Of a DNA stretch of 64,000 bases, positions 1-11,580 are shown piece after piece. The number at the start of each line of letters is the position of its first letter. The stretch's first letter is position 1. The translations under genes and the position numbers were made by a program. Source of the DNA: Zygnema circumcarinatum (Eukaryota > Streptophyta > Zygnematophyceae > Zygnematales > Zygnemataceae); contig CM074804.1 of assembly GCA_037447605.1 (NCBI GenBank), positions 96,629 through 160,628 on the forward strand, written 5' to 3'. The notes beneath the pieces are model-generated. The model had not been told where the DNA came from and did no database searches. It was given only the letters and a program-made list of their open reading frames with translations.

Positions 1-957
1 ATTGCAGGAGTGGGTATGCGGGCACGTGCAGCTTACATTTACATTCGCGGAGAGTATGTGAACGAGAGGCTTGCCCTGGAGAAGGCACGGCAGGAGGCGT
101 ATAAGGCGGGGCTTTTAGGAAAAAATGCTTCTGGAAGTGGTTATGACTTTGATGTATACATTCACTTTGGGGCAGGAGCATATATTTGTGGAGAGGAGAC
201 GGCGTTGATTGAGAGCTTGGAGGGAAAGCAGGGGAAGCCTCGCTTGAAGCCGCCTTTTCCGGCAAACGTTGGGCTCTACGGGTGCCCGACAACCGTCACA
301 AATGTCGAAACCGTGGCGGTTTCACCAACGATTCTTCGGCGAGGGCCGGAGTGGTTTTCAAGTTTTGGAAGGAAAAATAACGCTGGAACAAAGCTTTTCT
401 GCATTTCTGGACATGTGAATAAGCCCTGCACGGTGGAGGAAGAGATGAGCATTTCTCTGCGAGAGCTTATTGACAAGCATGCGGGCGGAGTTAGAGGAGG
501 ATGGGATAATCTGCTGGCCGTTATTCCTGGAGGGTCATCAGTACCTCTCCTTCCGAGGCATATTTGTGACGACGTCTTGATGGATTTTGACTCGCTGAAG
601 GCAGTGCAATCTGGGCTTGGAACAGCAGCTGTTATCGTTATGGATAAGTCGACAGATGTTGTCGATGCTATTGCGAGGCTCGCATATTTCTACAAGCACG
701 AGAGCTGCGGGCAGTGCACTCCCTGCAGGGAGGGAACTGGCTGGCTGTGGATGATCATGGAGCGCTTGAAGGTCGGAAACGCCCGCTTGGAGGAGATTGA
801 TATGCTGCAGGAGATCACCAAGCAGATTGAGGGGCACACCATCTGCGCTCTGGGAGATGCTGCAGCGTGGCCTGTGCAGGGCTTGATCCGCCATTTCCGG
901 CCGGAACTCGAAAAGCGCATTAACGAGTATCAGGACTCTCTTGCAGTTGCGGCATAA
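1..957 (+). CDS. NDUFV1: NADH dehydrogenase (ubiquinone) flavoprotein 1, 51-kDa subunit of complex I (3' part)
   Basis: This is the C-terminal ~318 residues of the mitochondrial complex I subunit that binds NADH, FMN and the N3 iron-sulfur cluster and starts electron transfer from NADH. The frame is open from base 1 (reading I-A-G-V-G-M-R) to TAA at 955-957, so the gene begins outside the window and this is one long last exon. Visible landmarks are [24 protein letters not shown] (flavin/NADH pocket), the [12 protein letters not shown] cysteine motif, and the distal Cys in [13 protein letters not shown]; together these give the four ligands of the 4Fe-4S cluster. The sequence is very close to land-plant homologues, with only a short divergent tail after [11 protein letters not shown]. 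It converges on NOP2, whose stop lies 780 bp downstream. Identity is essentially certain from family knowledge. Confidence 0.97.
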   Translation: MAGVGMRARAAYIYIRGEYVNERLALEKARQEAYKAGLLGKNASGSGYDFDVYIHFGAGAYICGEETALIESLEGKQGKPRLKPPFPANVGLYGCPTTVTNVETVAVSPTILRRGPEWFSSFGRKNNAGTKLFCISGHVNKPCTVEEEMSISLRELIDKHAGGVRGGWDNLLAVIPGGSSVPLLPRHICDDVLMDFDSLKAVQSGLGTAAVIVMDKSTDVVDAIARLAYFYKHESCGQCTPCREGTGWLWMIMERLKVGNARLEEIDMLQEITKQIEGHTICALGDAAAWPVQGLIRHFRPELEKRINEYQDSLAVAA

Positions 958-1737
958 TAGATGATATACTTCTTTAAGATAGCTGGTCGGTGCCACATGT
1001 AGGTCACGTTGTCATTTGTGCTGTGAACGTCAGCCAGGCAGCCATGCCATTTAATAGTTCAAATTGGATGGGAGGTGATAAAGGGGAGGGAAACTTTGAG
1101 GGAAGCAAATCGGCATCATGCTGTTGACTAGAGCGTCATTATTCGTCCAGGCAGAGACCCGGTGACTTTCTGGACCCTGACTCGTTCAGGCCGGTCGATA
1201 GGCACATACGCCTGAACCTGTAACCGCGTATCCATAATGGGGGGCAGTTCTCGACGATGGACCAAACCTGCTGTGTTCGTGTTGCCTTCAATCTTTTTTT
1301 GTTTGTCTTCTCATCCTTCTGCGTGGGTTGTTTGCTGGCTAACCCAGTGACAGTGAAGTAGACCGGATAGGAACAAGATTCACGACGGATGCGCCTTCAC
1401 GTTCTTTGAGTGATTACCCTGCTCGGGCATCTTCGCTCCCACGCCAGGCATGTGATTTTGCGCCTGTTTTTGCGCGAAGGGTCTCCTTCCACCCCGCTTA
1501 ACTGCTGACAGGACATGGTAACGGTCTGTAATTGGGTTGCATGATATTTCACATCCCACCTTCATGAGAATCGAGGGAAACACACCTCAATAATCTCTCA
1601 TAAGATCTCTCTCTCTCATCTCTAATAAGCTCTCAAACTTTCCAAGCAATTAGTAACGACATCAAATCTCCACGCAGACCACGCACGAGAGAACCATGGG
1701 AAGAGAGAGGCACGCTCGTCTCGCAATTTATTCTTGA
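958..1737. other. Convergent intergenic region (NDUFV1 / NOP2 3' ends)
   Basis: This 780-bp stretch lies between two convergent stop codons and should hold both 3' UTRs. I see no convincing coding sequence. The reading frames present are short and lack splice context. A CT-rich tract lies near 1600-1640. No clear poly(A) signal could be singled out. Confidence 0.6.
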
Positions 1738-4700
1738 TCACTCGGCCTCCTTTGTCTTCGGCGCCTTTGCTTTCTTGCTAACGCCTACAACTTTTTTTTT
1801 CTCGCCATCTCTAAGCCTGCCAGTTGCTGCAGCAAGGGGAGGCTCCCCTTGCGGCACTTCTGGGTTGCCCTTCGTCCTTTCTAATTTGCCGCCAGATTTC
1901 GTTTCCCGTTTCTTGGTCGCCTGTTTCTCTGTGTTCTGTTTCCTCGCTAAGCGCAACTGCTCTCTCTTTCGCTCCCTGCATACGGTGACCCCAACATCAA
2001 TGTCAGCATTCCACTCTGAGAAACCATCGAACGATCGCCATATTGATTCAACCATGAAATTCACCAATGCATGCCAAGGCAGTTCCACAGGGCTGTAAGC
2101 AGCAGATTCGAACCAAGTAAAAGCATCTAAGTATTAATAGTTCAGGAAAAAGGAGCTTTCTCCGCTCAATTGATCTGCGCGCAGATGCCCAGGAGTCCAC
2201 CCGCCTTTTACCTTTGTTCCGATATCTCCACTTTTGAAGGCAGTAGCTTCCGTGCCTTCCGGCCCTTAAGCTTCACTTCTTTCTTCACCTTCTTCTGCTT
2301 CTGATGAATAGCTGCACTTTCCTCCTTTCCACCATTGGCTTCACCATCCATAGCAGCACTCCCAACCATCTCGTCCTCCACGTCCACCTCCTCAGCCTTT
2401 TTCTCCCCGTCTACTGCTCCATCCGCCTCCCTTCCAGCATCCGCTGAAGCTGCATCCTGTGATGATTTGTTGCTCGACTTCTTATTACTCATCTTCTTCA
2501 ACTGCCGTTGCAATTGCATCCATCCAACACGTAAAAATAGGTCAGAAGGTCAATAGGTCAAAAGCCTGCTGAGAGTTCCTCATCCAAGACCCACTTACCG
2601 CCAAAAAAAACGATGATCAAGTATCTACTGAAAGGACTAAATAATAGCCAATGATTGACATTCAGTTACAAATACAGCACAAGGGCTCCAACTATGTCTG
2701 TCTAGTAGATTTGAAACATCTCGTAGACAGTTGGAAAATGTGGGGGCTCCCACTCATCAAGTAGTGCCACTCACCTTTGCCACAAAGAATCCATCCATGT
2801 TATGCGCATGGGGGTAAAAGCGGCGTGTGTTCTCTACCGAGGGATGAAACCGATGTTCGCGGAAGCGAGTGAATCTGTTTCAACCCCAGTACTGCAACAG
2901 GTTACTCAAGCAATTGCTCGTTCCCTGATGCATACATGCTTAATAGGTAACTGATTCTGACTTGTCCAGCAATCACCATACAAATCATAAACAATTCTTA
3001 CACTAGCACTAGCACTAGTCGATCAGGTTATTATGATAACATGTGTCCATGGACCAGCTATATAACTGCAGCTTACCCTGGCCGTCCAAAGTCTAGTCCA
3101 CAGGGCACCACCTTTACATCACGCTTCCGGAGAGCATAATCAATGACAGCCTCGTTCTGTTGGAGCAAGAAAATAAGAGGAAATCAGCAAACAACAACAA
3201 GAGCTTTAGACAACTCCTTATCAGCCAGCACATTCCTAACTATGAGTGCATTTTCAGATTAACTAGCTTACAAGACCCTCTAAACCAACAAGCATAATTT
3301 CATTTCTTGCAGAAGAAATACATACGTATGAGAATCATAAACCAAAAGGGGCGCCAGGTTTAGCAATATTTTCACGTCCTTTAGCAATGGCTATTTCAAT
3401 ATCCCTTACATCCATGCAAACGTTTCCAGGCATGGTCATCAAGGAGAGTGAACCGGCGCGATGAAGTATGGACAACAAAGATAGTTTTCTAAGTCGCAAG
3501 AAAATCTGATAGTGAGAAAGACGTTCTAGAGCATTATGGTGCAACTCACCTCCGCCACCATGACAGAGCAAGTAGAGTAAACAAGAAAGCCTCCTGACTT
3601 TGAAGTTGCATCCACAAGATCTATGGCAGCTAAGATAAGCTCCTGCACCACTTTTCCCAACTTCAGCCGTCAGGGCTTCGCATGAAACCTCTTTCATAGG
3701 AGAATAGTTCCAATGGTGAACACATAGGCTTGTAATACAGCAACGCTTGACACGCCTTGGCACGCACGCAAAATGTAACTCGTAACTCGTATGCTAAGCG
3801 TCACACACACAGCAACTTAAACGAGGTCTAATGTCACTTAAACATAAATGGCAGCTAGCTGAATCTCGCCTCATTGTGTTACCTTCAAGAACTTCAAAAA
3901 CTGAACGACTGTAGTTACGACAGGACAGAATGCACACTTACTTTTTGCAGATGAGCACAGCGCTGAATGTCGTCGTGCGATTTGCTCACTTTGACAGAGG
4001 GATCCTTTGCAATCACCTGCAGCAAAAAAAGAGTCGCAACACCAGAAACGAGTAAGGCACTAAACCCCGCATCGTCCTTTATCCTTAGAGAATTGTTCAG
4101 AGAGGTCCTCCCATTCTCCTGCTGCCCACTGCCTGCTCACCTAAGTTCGCATAGTTCCCTTCAGAACTTGAAAAACAATAAGAATTCAACCTATGTATGC
4201 CAATTTACCTGAACATCACAAAAATGGAGTTGAACAAGGAAACTCACCCCAGTGCCACTGCAAGGAGCGTCTAGAAGGACACGGTCAACCGAATGAGCGC
4301 CTAATATTTTGGGTAGCTGAGGTCCTACCCATGGCCCATACGCCCCATCTCCGTCAAGCAGAGAGCAGACCCTCATTGCTGCATACATAGCGAGTGTATA
4401 CAGTACATATACATGTGCACCTAACATGAACTGGATGTCAACACTACCAAGTAGCCAGCTGTCGCCTGTTCACTGATCTGAATGGAAATTGATGCAGAAT
4501 AATTTGCTTATGTAGGTGTTGGATAACCTTAGATGGTGCAAAATTCCCTCGCGCACTCGAACGCATAGAGATAATCTGGCACCATCGAGAAACGGCATAC
4601 TCACTACAACACTACTCATAGCTTTTAGAAAAGTGCGAATGCTGCTCAATACACATCACGCTTTGTTCAAATTCATCATTCCCTTGCAAGGTTCTCTTGT

Positions 4701-7700
4701 CTCCACCTCGCGGCCATCATAGCTAGAAACTATGGTGTTGGTGACCCCCATTCGATAGATATTAGCGGTAAGGGATTTGACGCGCGACTCCTTCAACTCA
4801 TTGGCGTAAATAACCCCTGCATGCATCAAGACACCCGTTTGATTTATTCTCCAAAATGGCCTTACATTACAGTTCAAACACGTGTTCAAAGTTACCATCG
4901 AAACTCGTGGCAAAAATAAAGACCTCCAAGGGCATGAATCGCTACCTAATACGTAAACATGGATCACAAGGGAAAGCCACACACAACTTCGCAAGAGGCA
5001 TCTCAAAAAGACCTACCTAATGCAAGCACTTCAGAGTTAGTTAACTAACAACTGCATAACCATGTACAATTCAATAAAGTGTCACGTTCCAGAAAGTTTC
5101 GCGTTTCGCGATGAGCAAGCCAACCCATACAGTATATGCTTTTAAGATTGTAGATGACCACCAACAACATCAAGCCTGTCATTGAACAGCCACAGTAACA
5201 CTGTCAGGACAGTCCCATGATAACAACAAGTACACGGCACCCATCAGTGTAACTATGACATATACCCCGTCTCCGTGGCCAGAACAGCCACATCCGGTGG
5301 ATACAGATGTCATCATTTGGGCCCTCAACATGACCATCTCCGAACTTCCCAATATGTTTAAATTGGCCACATTTCACCTCAGCGATCCCAGATAATCTAT
5401 ATTGAAAAAGTACTTTGTGCATAAATTCACACTAAGGACAACGAAATTAGAACTGACACGGAAGCTAACCAACCTGTGTTTTTCATCAGAGCTCCAGCGT
5501 ACGTTGTTTTTCCTCCCGGGGCTGCCCTGTTATGGACCCACCATCATCAAATGACCAGCCCTGTCAAAATGGCCCAGTGAAACAATATAAATCCCACAGC
5601 TCCATCGTCCAAGGAGGGTCGATAAATAACAGAGCTTTCTTCCAACGATCTAATGAAAACACTTCTAAGACAAACATCTGGCAAGGAATCTCATAACCAC
5701 AACGTGGAAAAGCACCAAACTTACGCCATATCCACTACACGCTCCTTCTCCTGTGGTGCAAGCGCCATTACAGGTAGAAACGATGATGCACTTTGAAGCT
5801 GCATGTGACCCCAATTGCTGAATTTCAGTGGGCAAACATCTTCCAGAAAAAACTAGAGTGACATCTGTAGGTCTCATCCTTCCTCTGACCAATTTCAACA
5901 TTCAATGGGCGTAGTCGGGGGTTCATGAAATGATGGCCAAGAAGGATTTGATTGCTGGTAGTTGAACACAGGAGTACGGCTGAGATACGAACCATGTAAT
6001 GCCCAGCCATGTATTCTGGAGTTGCTCCCACTGGCACCTGCGAGTCATACACCACCAGTCCCACCTGCAATGACCCTAGCCCAAGGAGCAAACTATCAGC
6101 ATCTCACCACAGGAAGGAATGGGAGAATTGTTCATGCGACTTGAGGGCAGATGAAGTCTTGCCCACCTTGGACCACTTGCTGAGAGGATCCAAATTAACT
6201 CCGCGATTGATAAGTGTTGCAGCAAGGTCCCTCCGTTTGGTCTGCAAGACCCTCAGCCCAAAGTCACAGTGAACACCACTTGAGGGTGAAGAAACGGTCA
6301 TACAGGCTTTGGGCATAGAACCCAATCTCTGAAGCATAGATTGCACATCAGATGGTAGAAAAATGGGCATCAGCTGACTGACACGTACTGACTTCTGTGC
6401 CCTTGGCAGGAGAACTTTAACTTGAGCTTGTAAAAGTAGAAGCACACCTTCAATGTGTTGGCACGCAGACAAACGGGTCGAGGTGTCTCATTTGCTTCCA
6501 AAAACTCAATCGTCTCCGCCACAGGAAACATCTGTACCGTTCATCAAACAAATCATCTCCACAACTCAGACTCACACAGCCCCCCACTTCTCATTTTTCC
6601 TCTGTCGCAAAGAAACAGTGCCATGTAAGCATAAAAAAAGCTATATACTTTCCAGCTAGCAGGATACCTCTAAACATATCTCGAATAACCAAGTCCCTGA
6701 TGAAAAATAGCAAGACCATCGACCTTAAACTCTCCTTCGGGGTTAAATGAGGTGGATAGCGGTCCCTGCCCCACACGTCCAGTTATAAACATAGATACGT
6801 TTTCATAAGACCACATGAATTAACTACAGTAGTACTTTGTCCTAAAGTAATACCTGCATAAACGCATCAAGTAGAAACTCATTGTAGCCATAATATGTGG
6901 CAAGGTCAGCTGCGAGCTGCTTTATGTAGGCTGCGCGTGGTACACCCTCCTTTCGCAATGCACTAAAGCTTGAGAGAACTCGAACAACTGCAATTCACCA
7001 AAGTAAAAAAAAAACCATAAGAAAACTACTCACCAAGTGGCACAAGTTCTCGTTCAATCTTTTTTTCCAACACTCCTTGTTGACTAAATGCCACTTCAAC
7101 ACGTAAAAAAAAACTTTGTTCGAGCAAACTCTTCACCACGGTCGACTAAACAAATAGATCGAAACGATATACTAGAGCAGAAAAAACAACAGCTGCCTTC
7201 AAAAAACGTACTCTCTTTCATGCGTCCTTGAATGTGCGGAAGATTCGGTGGTCTTTTCGCCTCTTCCTCCAACTCCTGCATTAGGCGAGTGTGATTGATG
7301 AAAGAATGGACCCAAAAAAGCTTGTTAACGAACAACCTAAACCAAATCTCGACAGACTACCAGATGAACAATCATTTTCGGAGGACTTTCTCGCATTTCC
7401 AGAGCATCCCACCTCCTCTGTCGGCAGTTCAAACACCTCCTTCGTATCCACAAGATTAGTCAACAGCTCTGCCTGCGCATCCGCTTCATCTTTCTCCTTT
7501 TGCGCATCCAACTCCCGTGCCTTCCTCTCCACTTCCATCTCTTCCTCCTCCCCTTCTGCCCAATTCACGCGATGACTTCCAACAATTAGCAAGGGCGTCC
7601 TCAGCTCCTCGTCTTTGCAGCTAATCAAATGCCAAAAGATTGAGCACATCCAGTAGTGTTTAAAGTACAGCAAGAATGGAAGATAGCTACCAAACTCTCA

Positions 7701-8474
7701 GGATAGCCAAGTTTGTTCGAATCATTAGGGCCACAGAGTCTACCAACCAGAGCCAAGAAATTCATCGTCCTCGAAATCGTCATTCTCCTCGTTTTCTTCC
7801 TCATCCTCTCCCATCCGCGTCCCCGCCTTTTTCAACCATTTCCGATTTTCGTCGGTAAAACCGGAGTCTCCCTTCACCTTCACCTTCTTCTGTTCGGGCT
7901 TCTTCGAGACGGTTTTCCGCTTCTTGAAAAGGCCATTTTTCTGCTTTGCTCCACCGTCTTCTTCCTCCCCAACATCATCCGCGGAGTCCCCGAAATGGAA
8001 TACATTCCCTCCTTCCTCAGGCTCACCTTCGTCGGCGAAAAGATCCTGCTTCCTCTTTCTGTAGCCGCCGGCTCCAGAAACCGAACTGAATGCTTCAGTT
8101 TTAAGTGCGTACATTCTATAACACGATATACTTATGGCGAAAAAAATTAAACAGATTTTATAGTAAATAGCGATTGACACAAACAGGAAGCACAAAAAAA
8201 GTGCGGGCAATAGCCCCCCCGAAACTCACACAGATTTTGGTTTTGAAGCTCGCGATTGCAGCTGCGGCTGCTCCTCCGCCTCTGCGGAGACAGCATGTTT
8301 ATTTTTCACTTTCCTCTTCTCCCTGGCGTCTCCCTCTCCAACAATTTGAGAAACGACATTTGCCTTAACTTTCTCTTTCTTCTTCTTGACCACCTTGCTG
8401 TTTTCCCCACTCCGCACAGACAATGCGCTCTTCTTTGCCTTCACCGCCGCTGGAACTCCAACAGGTTTCGCCAT
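1738..8474 (-). CDS. NOP2: NOP2-type 25S rRNA (cytosine-C5) methyltransferase
   Basis: Nucleolar m5C methyltransferase of the NOP2/Sun family, needed for large-subunit rRNA modification and maturation. I assemble 19 exons: 8230-8474, 7744-8115, 7413-7620, 7212-7275, 7034-7072, 6854-6987, 6448-6531, 6167-6241, 5993-6064, 5725-5798, 5474-5526, 4707-4816, 4248-4316, 3942-4016, 3550-3642, 3077-3156, 2775-2874, 2212-2501, 1738-1975. They total 2475 nt (824 aa) with matching phases. The N-terminal third is Lys- and Glu-rich, as expected for nucleolar targeting. The core carries [32 protein letters not shown] (SAM site), DAPCSGTG (motif IV Cys), STCSVM (catalytic motif VI Cys) and the plant-like end [20 protein letters not shown]. 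The C-terminus is a basic tail on two exons. The start ATG (8474) opens with MAKPVG. The 3' end of exon 3 is the least certain boundary; 7413 is preferred because it keeps phase. Confidence 0.93.
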
Positions 8475-9465
8475 TCTGCCGAGCCTGAACACTAACGAAT
8501 GCAAGCAGGCTGCTGCTGCTGCTTCTCTCCTCCCAGTGCCTGGCCTCCCCGCATCCCCTCTCTACATCACACGCACACAAACACACACACAAACACACAC
8601 ACACACGCCGCCGAGCGCAGAGCAAGCAGCTCCTGCGACCACTCAAAGCAGAGGAAAAGAGAGGCGCCGGCCGTCTCTGAACCCTCACCCTCCCTCTCTC
8701 CCCCCGCGCCGCTGGTCAGCGCACGCCCCAACTTCCGCCAGCCGCCATTTCGGCGCTTGTACGGACGGACGAGGACTGAATGACCGTACAGGGGTGACGT
8801 TGGATGTCTATATCGCGATATATTGAGACAGACCGGATGTATCGCGGTGTATCGCAAAAAGGCAGCTGTACGTAGCTCGGGGAGGTTGGGGTTTTGGAGG
8901 GAGGAAGGGGCTTTGGACGGCGCCGCGACTTTAAAACGGGGGCGCCGCCACGACTTCTTCTCTTGAGAGGGAGGGAGGGAGAGGGAGAGGGAGAGGGAGA
9001 GGGAGAGAGGGAGGGAGAGAGGGAGGGAGGGAGGGAGGGAGGGAGGGAGGGAGGGAGGGAGGGAGCGGGAGAGGGAAACTGCACTGCGGGCGATGGCGGA
9101 AGGGGGCCCGGGCCTGCCGCGGCGCCGGCCCGATCAGGGCAAGCGCCTGTCGGTGGAGGGGGAGGACGCACTGCTCACGAGGATAGCGGCGTCGGGCCGT
9201 TGTTTGAGGACTGGAAGGCTTTCATCATGACCCGACCCATAGTGTAGTGCGGTGCGGTGCGATGTGCCGGTTGAATGCGGTGCAGGTAAGGGGGGGTGTC
9301 TCTCTATAATTTAAGATGGCTTTTTGAAGCTGGCTTCAAGCTGAATATTCTGCTCGAAGTGATTGTCCATTCAATGTGTGATCTATTTGTGAAATTCGTA
9401 GCGCTTGCTTCCTGCTTCCATGCTTGAATTGTTATGAATGCTTACCGGTGGTTCTGCACCGGTGA
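8475..9465. other. 5' region of NOP2 and putative divergent promoter
   Basis: GC-rich sequence upstream of the NOP2 start, with a CA-rich tract (about 8574-8607) and a GGGA array (listed separately). A plus-strand ATG at 9093 opens a frame of about 45 codons before a stop. It has no recognisable product and might be the first exon of the transcript that carries the snoRNAs downstream. This is inference only. Confidence 0.35.
8965..9078. repeat. GGGA-rich simple repeat
   Basis: Imperfect GAGGGA/GGGA tandem units between the NOP2 5' end and the snoRNA region. On the other strand this reads as a polypyrimidine CCCT tract. Similar purine-rich arrays occur near other gene starts in the window. 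Confidence 0.9.
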
Positions 9466-9597
9466 ATCTCGGCTACTATCTCCGTACGACTTCTCGTTGC
9501 TTATAGAGAAGTACGTCCCAAATGCCGAGTAAAGTATAGCCGGGGCTGGGTGAGCGTCATGATCACTGACTGCATGCTCAATCGTTCTGGAACATCT
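9466..9597 (+). ncRNA. Probable H/ACA box snoRNA, copy 1
   Basis: This block is repeated at 10808-10939 and has H/ACA architecture. Hairpin 1 closes with CTCGGC (9468-9473) pairing GCCGAG just before the hinge, and has an inner stem CTTCTC/GAGAAG with an internal loop between the two. The hinge AAAGTA (9531-9536) fits the H box ANANNA. Hairpin 2 contains TGAGC/GCTCA and GTCA/TGAC stems. ACA at 9592-9594 lies three bases before the inferred end. Paired positions differ from copy 2 in ways that keep pairing (GCCGAG versus GCTGAG; GAGAAG versus GAGGAG), which is direct evidence for selection on structure. The rRNA or snRNA target is not identified. Confidence 0.62.
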
Positions 9598-9974
9598 TTT
9601 GCACTCGCTATGACTCGATTGCTGACTGTGATGTCGCTGCAAAAGCGGCTTGAGAAGTTCTGCTGCGCCAACAACCCTTTTTATATTATTTCGGCCTTTG
9701 AGACATGTTTTGTTTTAGAAGTTCTCAATCTGTTCGTCCTTAGCAGGGTGATGTCTCAAGATAATAAAATTAATTTCATGTTTGTTCCTGACAGAATGTG
9801 AAGTTCTTCAGTTGATTTTCTTTCCGCTGCTTCTGCGTACTTGCAGGGCACCCTCCATTCAGATCGATCCCTTATCTCGTCCTTTTGAATGAAGTGGTAA
9901 GTACTAGGAAGCAATCCTGATGAAAGATTTGTTATGGTCAATCTTGATCCTTATTTGGCTATATCTTTAGTTGT

Positions 9975-10058
9975 GGAGGATGATGTCAAAAATTACCAAC
10001 ACTTGAAATGAGGATCACCTCCTGTGATTTCAAACATCACTGCGTTCTTTCTGACTCC
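9975..10058 (+). ncRNA. C/D-box-like snoRNA candidate, copy 1
   Basis: A near-C box ATGATGT (9980-9986) is followed by ACCAACACTTGAA and a degenerate D' box (ATGA), a C'-like GTGATTT (10024-10030), then CATCACTGCGTTC and a perfect D box CTGA (10051-10054). The two presumed guide segments recur almost unchanged at 11505-11580, while the spacer differs. The terminal stem is weak and the C box is one base off consensus, so this is a candidate only. Confidence 0.42.
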
Positions 10059-10213
10059 ACAAAAACTCTAAGTTCAGTGTGTTTTTGCTGATCGCTGTCA
10101 TGTGTTATGCATTTGCACCACGAATTTTAAGTCTTTGGAAAGTGTTTCTGATTGTTTCCAATGCCAATATATTGCCGTCAACGTTTGGGATGTTTGTTTC
10201 GGGATGTTTGTTT

Positions 10214-10295
10214 CTGAGGGTACTTTATGATGTACGTGATGATTGACATGTTGCTGCTTCATCCTAGAACTGTAGGTACTAAGTATCTGACTTCG
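10214..10295 (+). repeat. Repeated block with C/D-like boxes, copy 1
   Basis: About 37 bases containing GTGATGATTGACATGTTGC are shared with 11325-11375. The block contains a perfect C-box match GTGATGA (10236-10242), and a D-box match CTGA lies at 10287-10290. It could be a second C/D snoRNA family. The copy at 11.3 kb lacks an equally good D box, so only the repeat itself is firm. Confidence 0.45.
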
Positions 10296-10807
10296 GTTTT
10301 GCACTCTCTGCTGATGAGTACTTTCAAACTTTCGTTCTACCTATGCGTCAATGACGCTGCGGAAAAACATGGAGACCTGAACTGAAGAGAGTGCAATTTA
10401 TTTGCTTGTGAAGATCTACTATTCCTTAGTTTTGCATCGATGTCGTTTCTGGAGTATGTTGTAAAATGGCTATCGTGATTGGGATGGTAGGTATTTGTTG
10501 CAGGTGTCTTGGTGTTGTATTGGTGTAATGACTGGGTCGATGTGGTGCTGCTCTTGATACAGAATTGGCCAGTCTCGTACAGATGGCTACTCTTCCGGCG
10601 AGAAGGTCAAGCCTGGAGGGGATTGGGCTCGAAGCATGAAGCAGTTGTCACAGCGAAAAGTGAGTTCCATCTCTCGATTGTGAGGGAATGATGTGAGAAA
10701 AGGTCATGTTTGGTAAATGCTTGTAGGCGCATGTGATGGTAAGCGTGTCTTGTTTGCTGCACGCTTTAATGGATTATCAATGGCTAGTGCTTAGTGACGA
10801 CTAGATA

Positions 10808-10939
10808 ATCTCGGCTAATATCTCCGTACGGCTTCTCGATCCTTGTAGAGGAGTCCGTCCCAAATGCTGAGTAGAGTATAGCCGGGGCTGGGTGAGCGTC
10901 AGGACTACTGACTGCATGCTCAATCGTTCTGGAACATGT
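10808..10939 (+). ncRNA. Probable H/ACA box snoRNA, copy 2
   Basis: Second copy of the element at 9466-9597. The lower stem is CTCGGC (10810-10815) with GCTGAG; the inner stem is ACGG-CTTCTC with GAGGAG-T-CCGT; the H box is AGAGTA (10873-10878); hairpin 2 has the conserved TGAGC/GCTCA; the ACA box is at 10934-10936. Sequence outside the element is not conserved between copies, so the similarity is not just a large recent duplication. Likely intronic. Confidence 0.62.
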
Positions 10940-11324
10940 GACTATTTATTGTATTTTTTTTATATTGCTTTTGCTAATTAGTGAGCTGTGGGACGTGGCA
11001 ACGCTTTCTGGTTAATTGGACACATCCTATGTTTCTGGCCATGTGGCCTATTCTATCCTGAGAGGCTATCCTTTTGCTGGCAGATGGTGCATTTGTTGTT
11101 GTTTGTCATAGGAGTATGACTAAATTGCCATAGTACGCCTTTGCTCTTGCATCCTTGTATTGAGCTCTCTTTCTGTTTGTGTAATTGTTCTGTTCAGGCC
11201 CTTTTTTCAGTTGTACAAATGATTTCGGGTTTTCGTACACGAGAGCACAATGAACTTTCAAATGCACCTTTTGGATCTGCACCTTTGGATTGAAGCATGA
11301 AGATAAGGATGATATTTGGAGATT

Positions 11325-11375
11325 ACTTCATGATGTACGTGATGATTGACATGTTGCGGCTTCATCATGAGAAGT
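11325..11375 (+). repeat. Repeated block with C/D-like boxes, copy 2
   Basis: Shares TGATGTACGTGATGATTGAC and the following bases with 10230-10267. It includes the C-box match GTGATGA at 11339-11345 and forms a hairpin through TTCATGATG and CATCATGA. No clean CTGA follows at the expected spacing. Confidence 0.4.
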
Positions 11376-11504
11376 TTTGTTCCACCAGTTTCTTGAGATG
11401 CATATCGGCTTCTCTTTATGCGGTCATCTCCAAGCAACGACTACGTTTCTCAGGTGACGTTCTCTCTATAAGGAAGGGCTCTATGAAAATCACATGTGGA
11501 GGGT

Positions 11505-11580
11505 AATGAATGATTTTACCAACACTTAAACTGAGGATCATTTCTGGTGATTTTACCTATCACTGCGTTCCTTTTGAATC
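11505..11580 (+). ncRNA. C/D-box-like snoRNA candidate, copy 2
   Basis: Counterpart of 9975-10058. It retains ACCAACACTTAAA followed by a perfect D' box CTGA (11531-11534), a C'-like GGTGATTTT, and ATCACTGCGTTC, but the terminal D box is degraded to TTGA and the C box has an extra base. D' is better here than in copy 1, D is worse. One copy may be functional and the other decaying. Confidence 0.38.

Noticed and set aside
2100-2170. GGTTCGAATC on the minus strand, resembling a tRNA B box
   Set aside because: No A box at the right distance and no cloverleaf; it lies inside a NOP2 intron.
6591-6776. 61-codon minus-strand frame between NOP2 exons
   Set aside because: Exons 6 and 7 join directly in phase as LLDAFMQ/MFPVAE, matching homologues, so this is intron.
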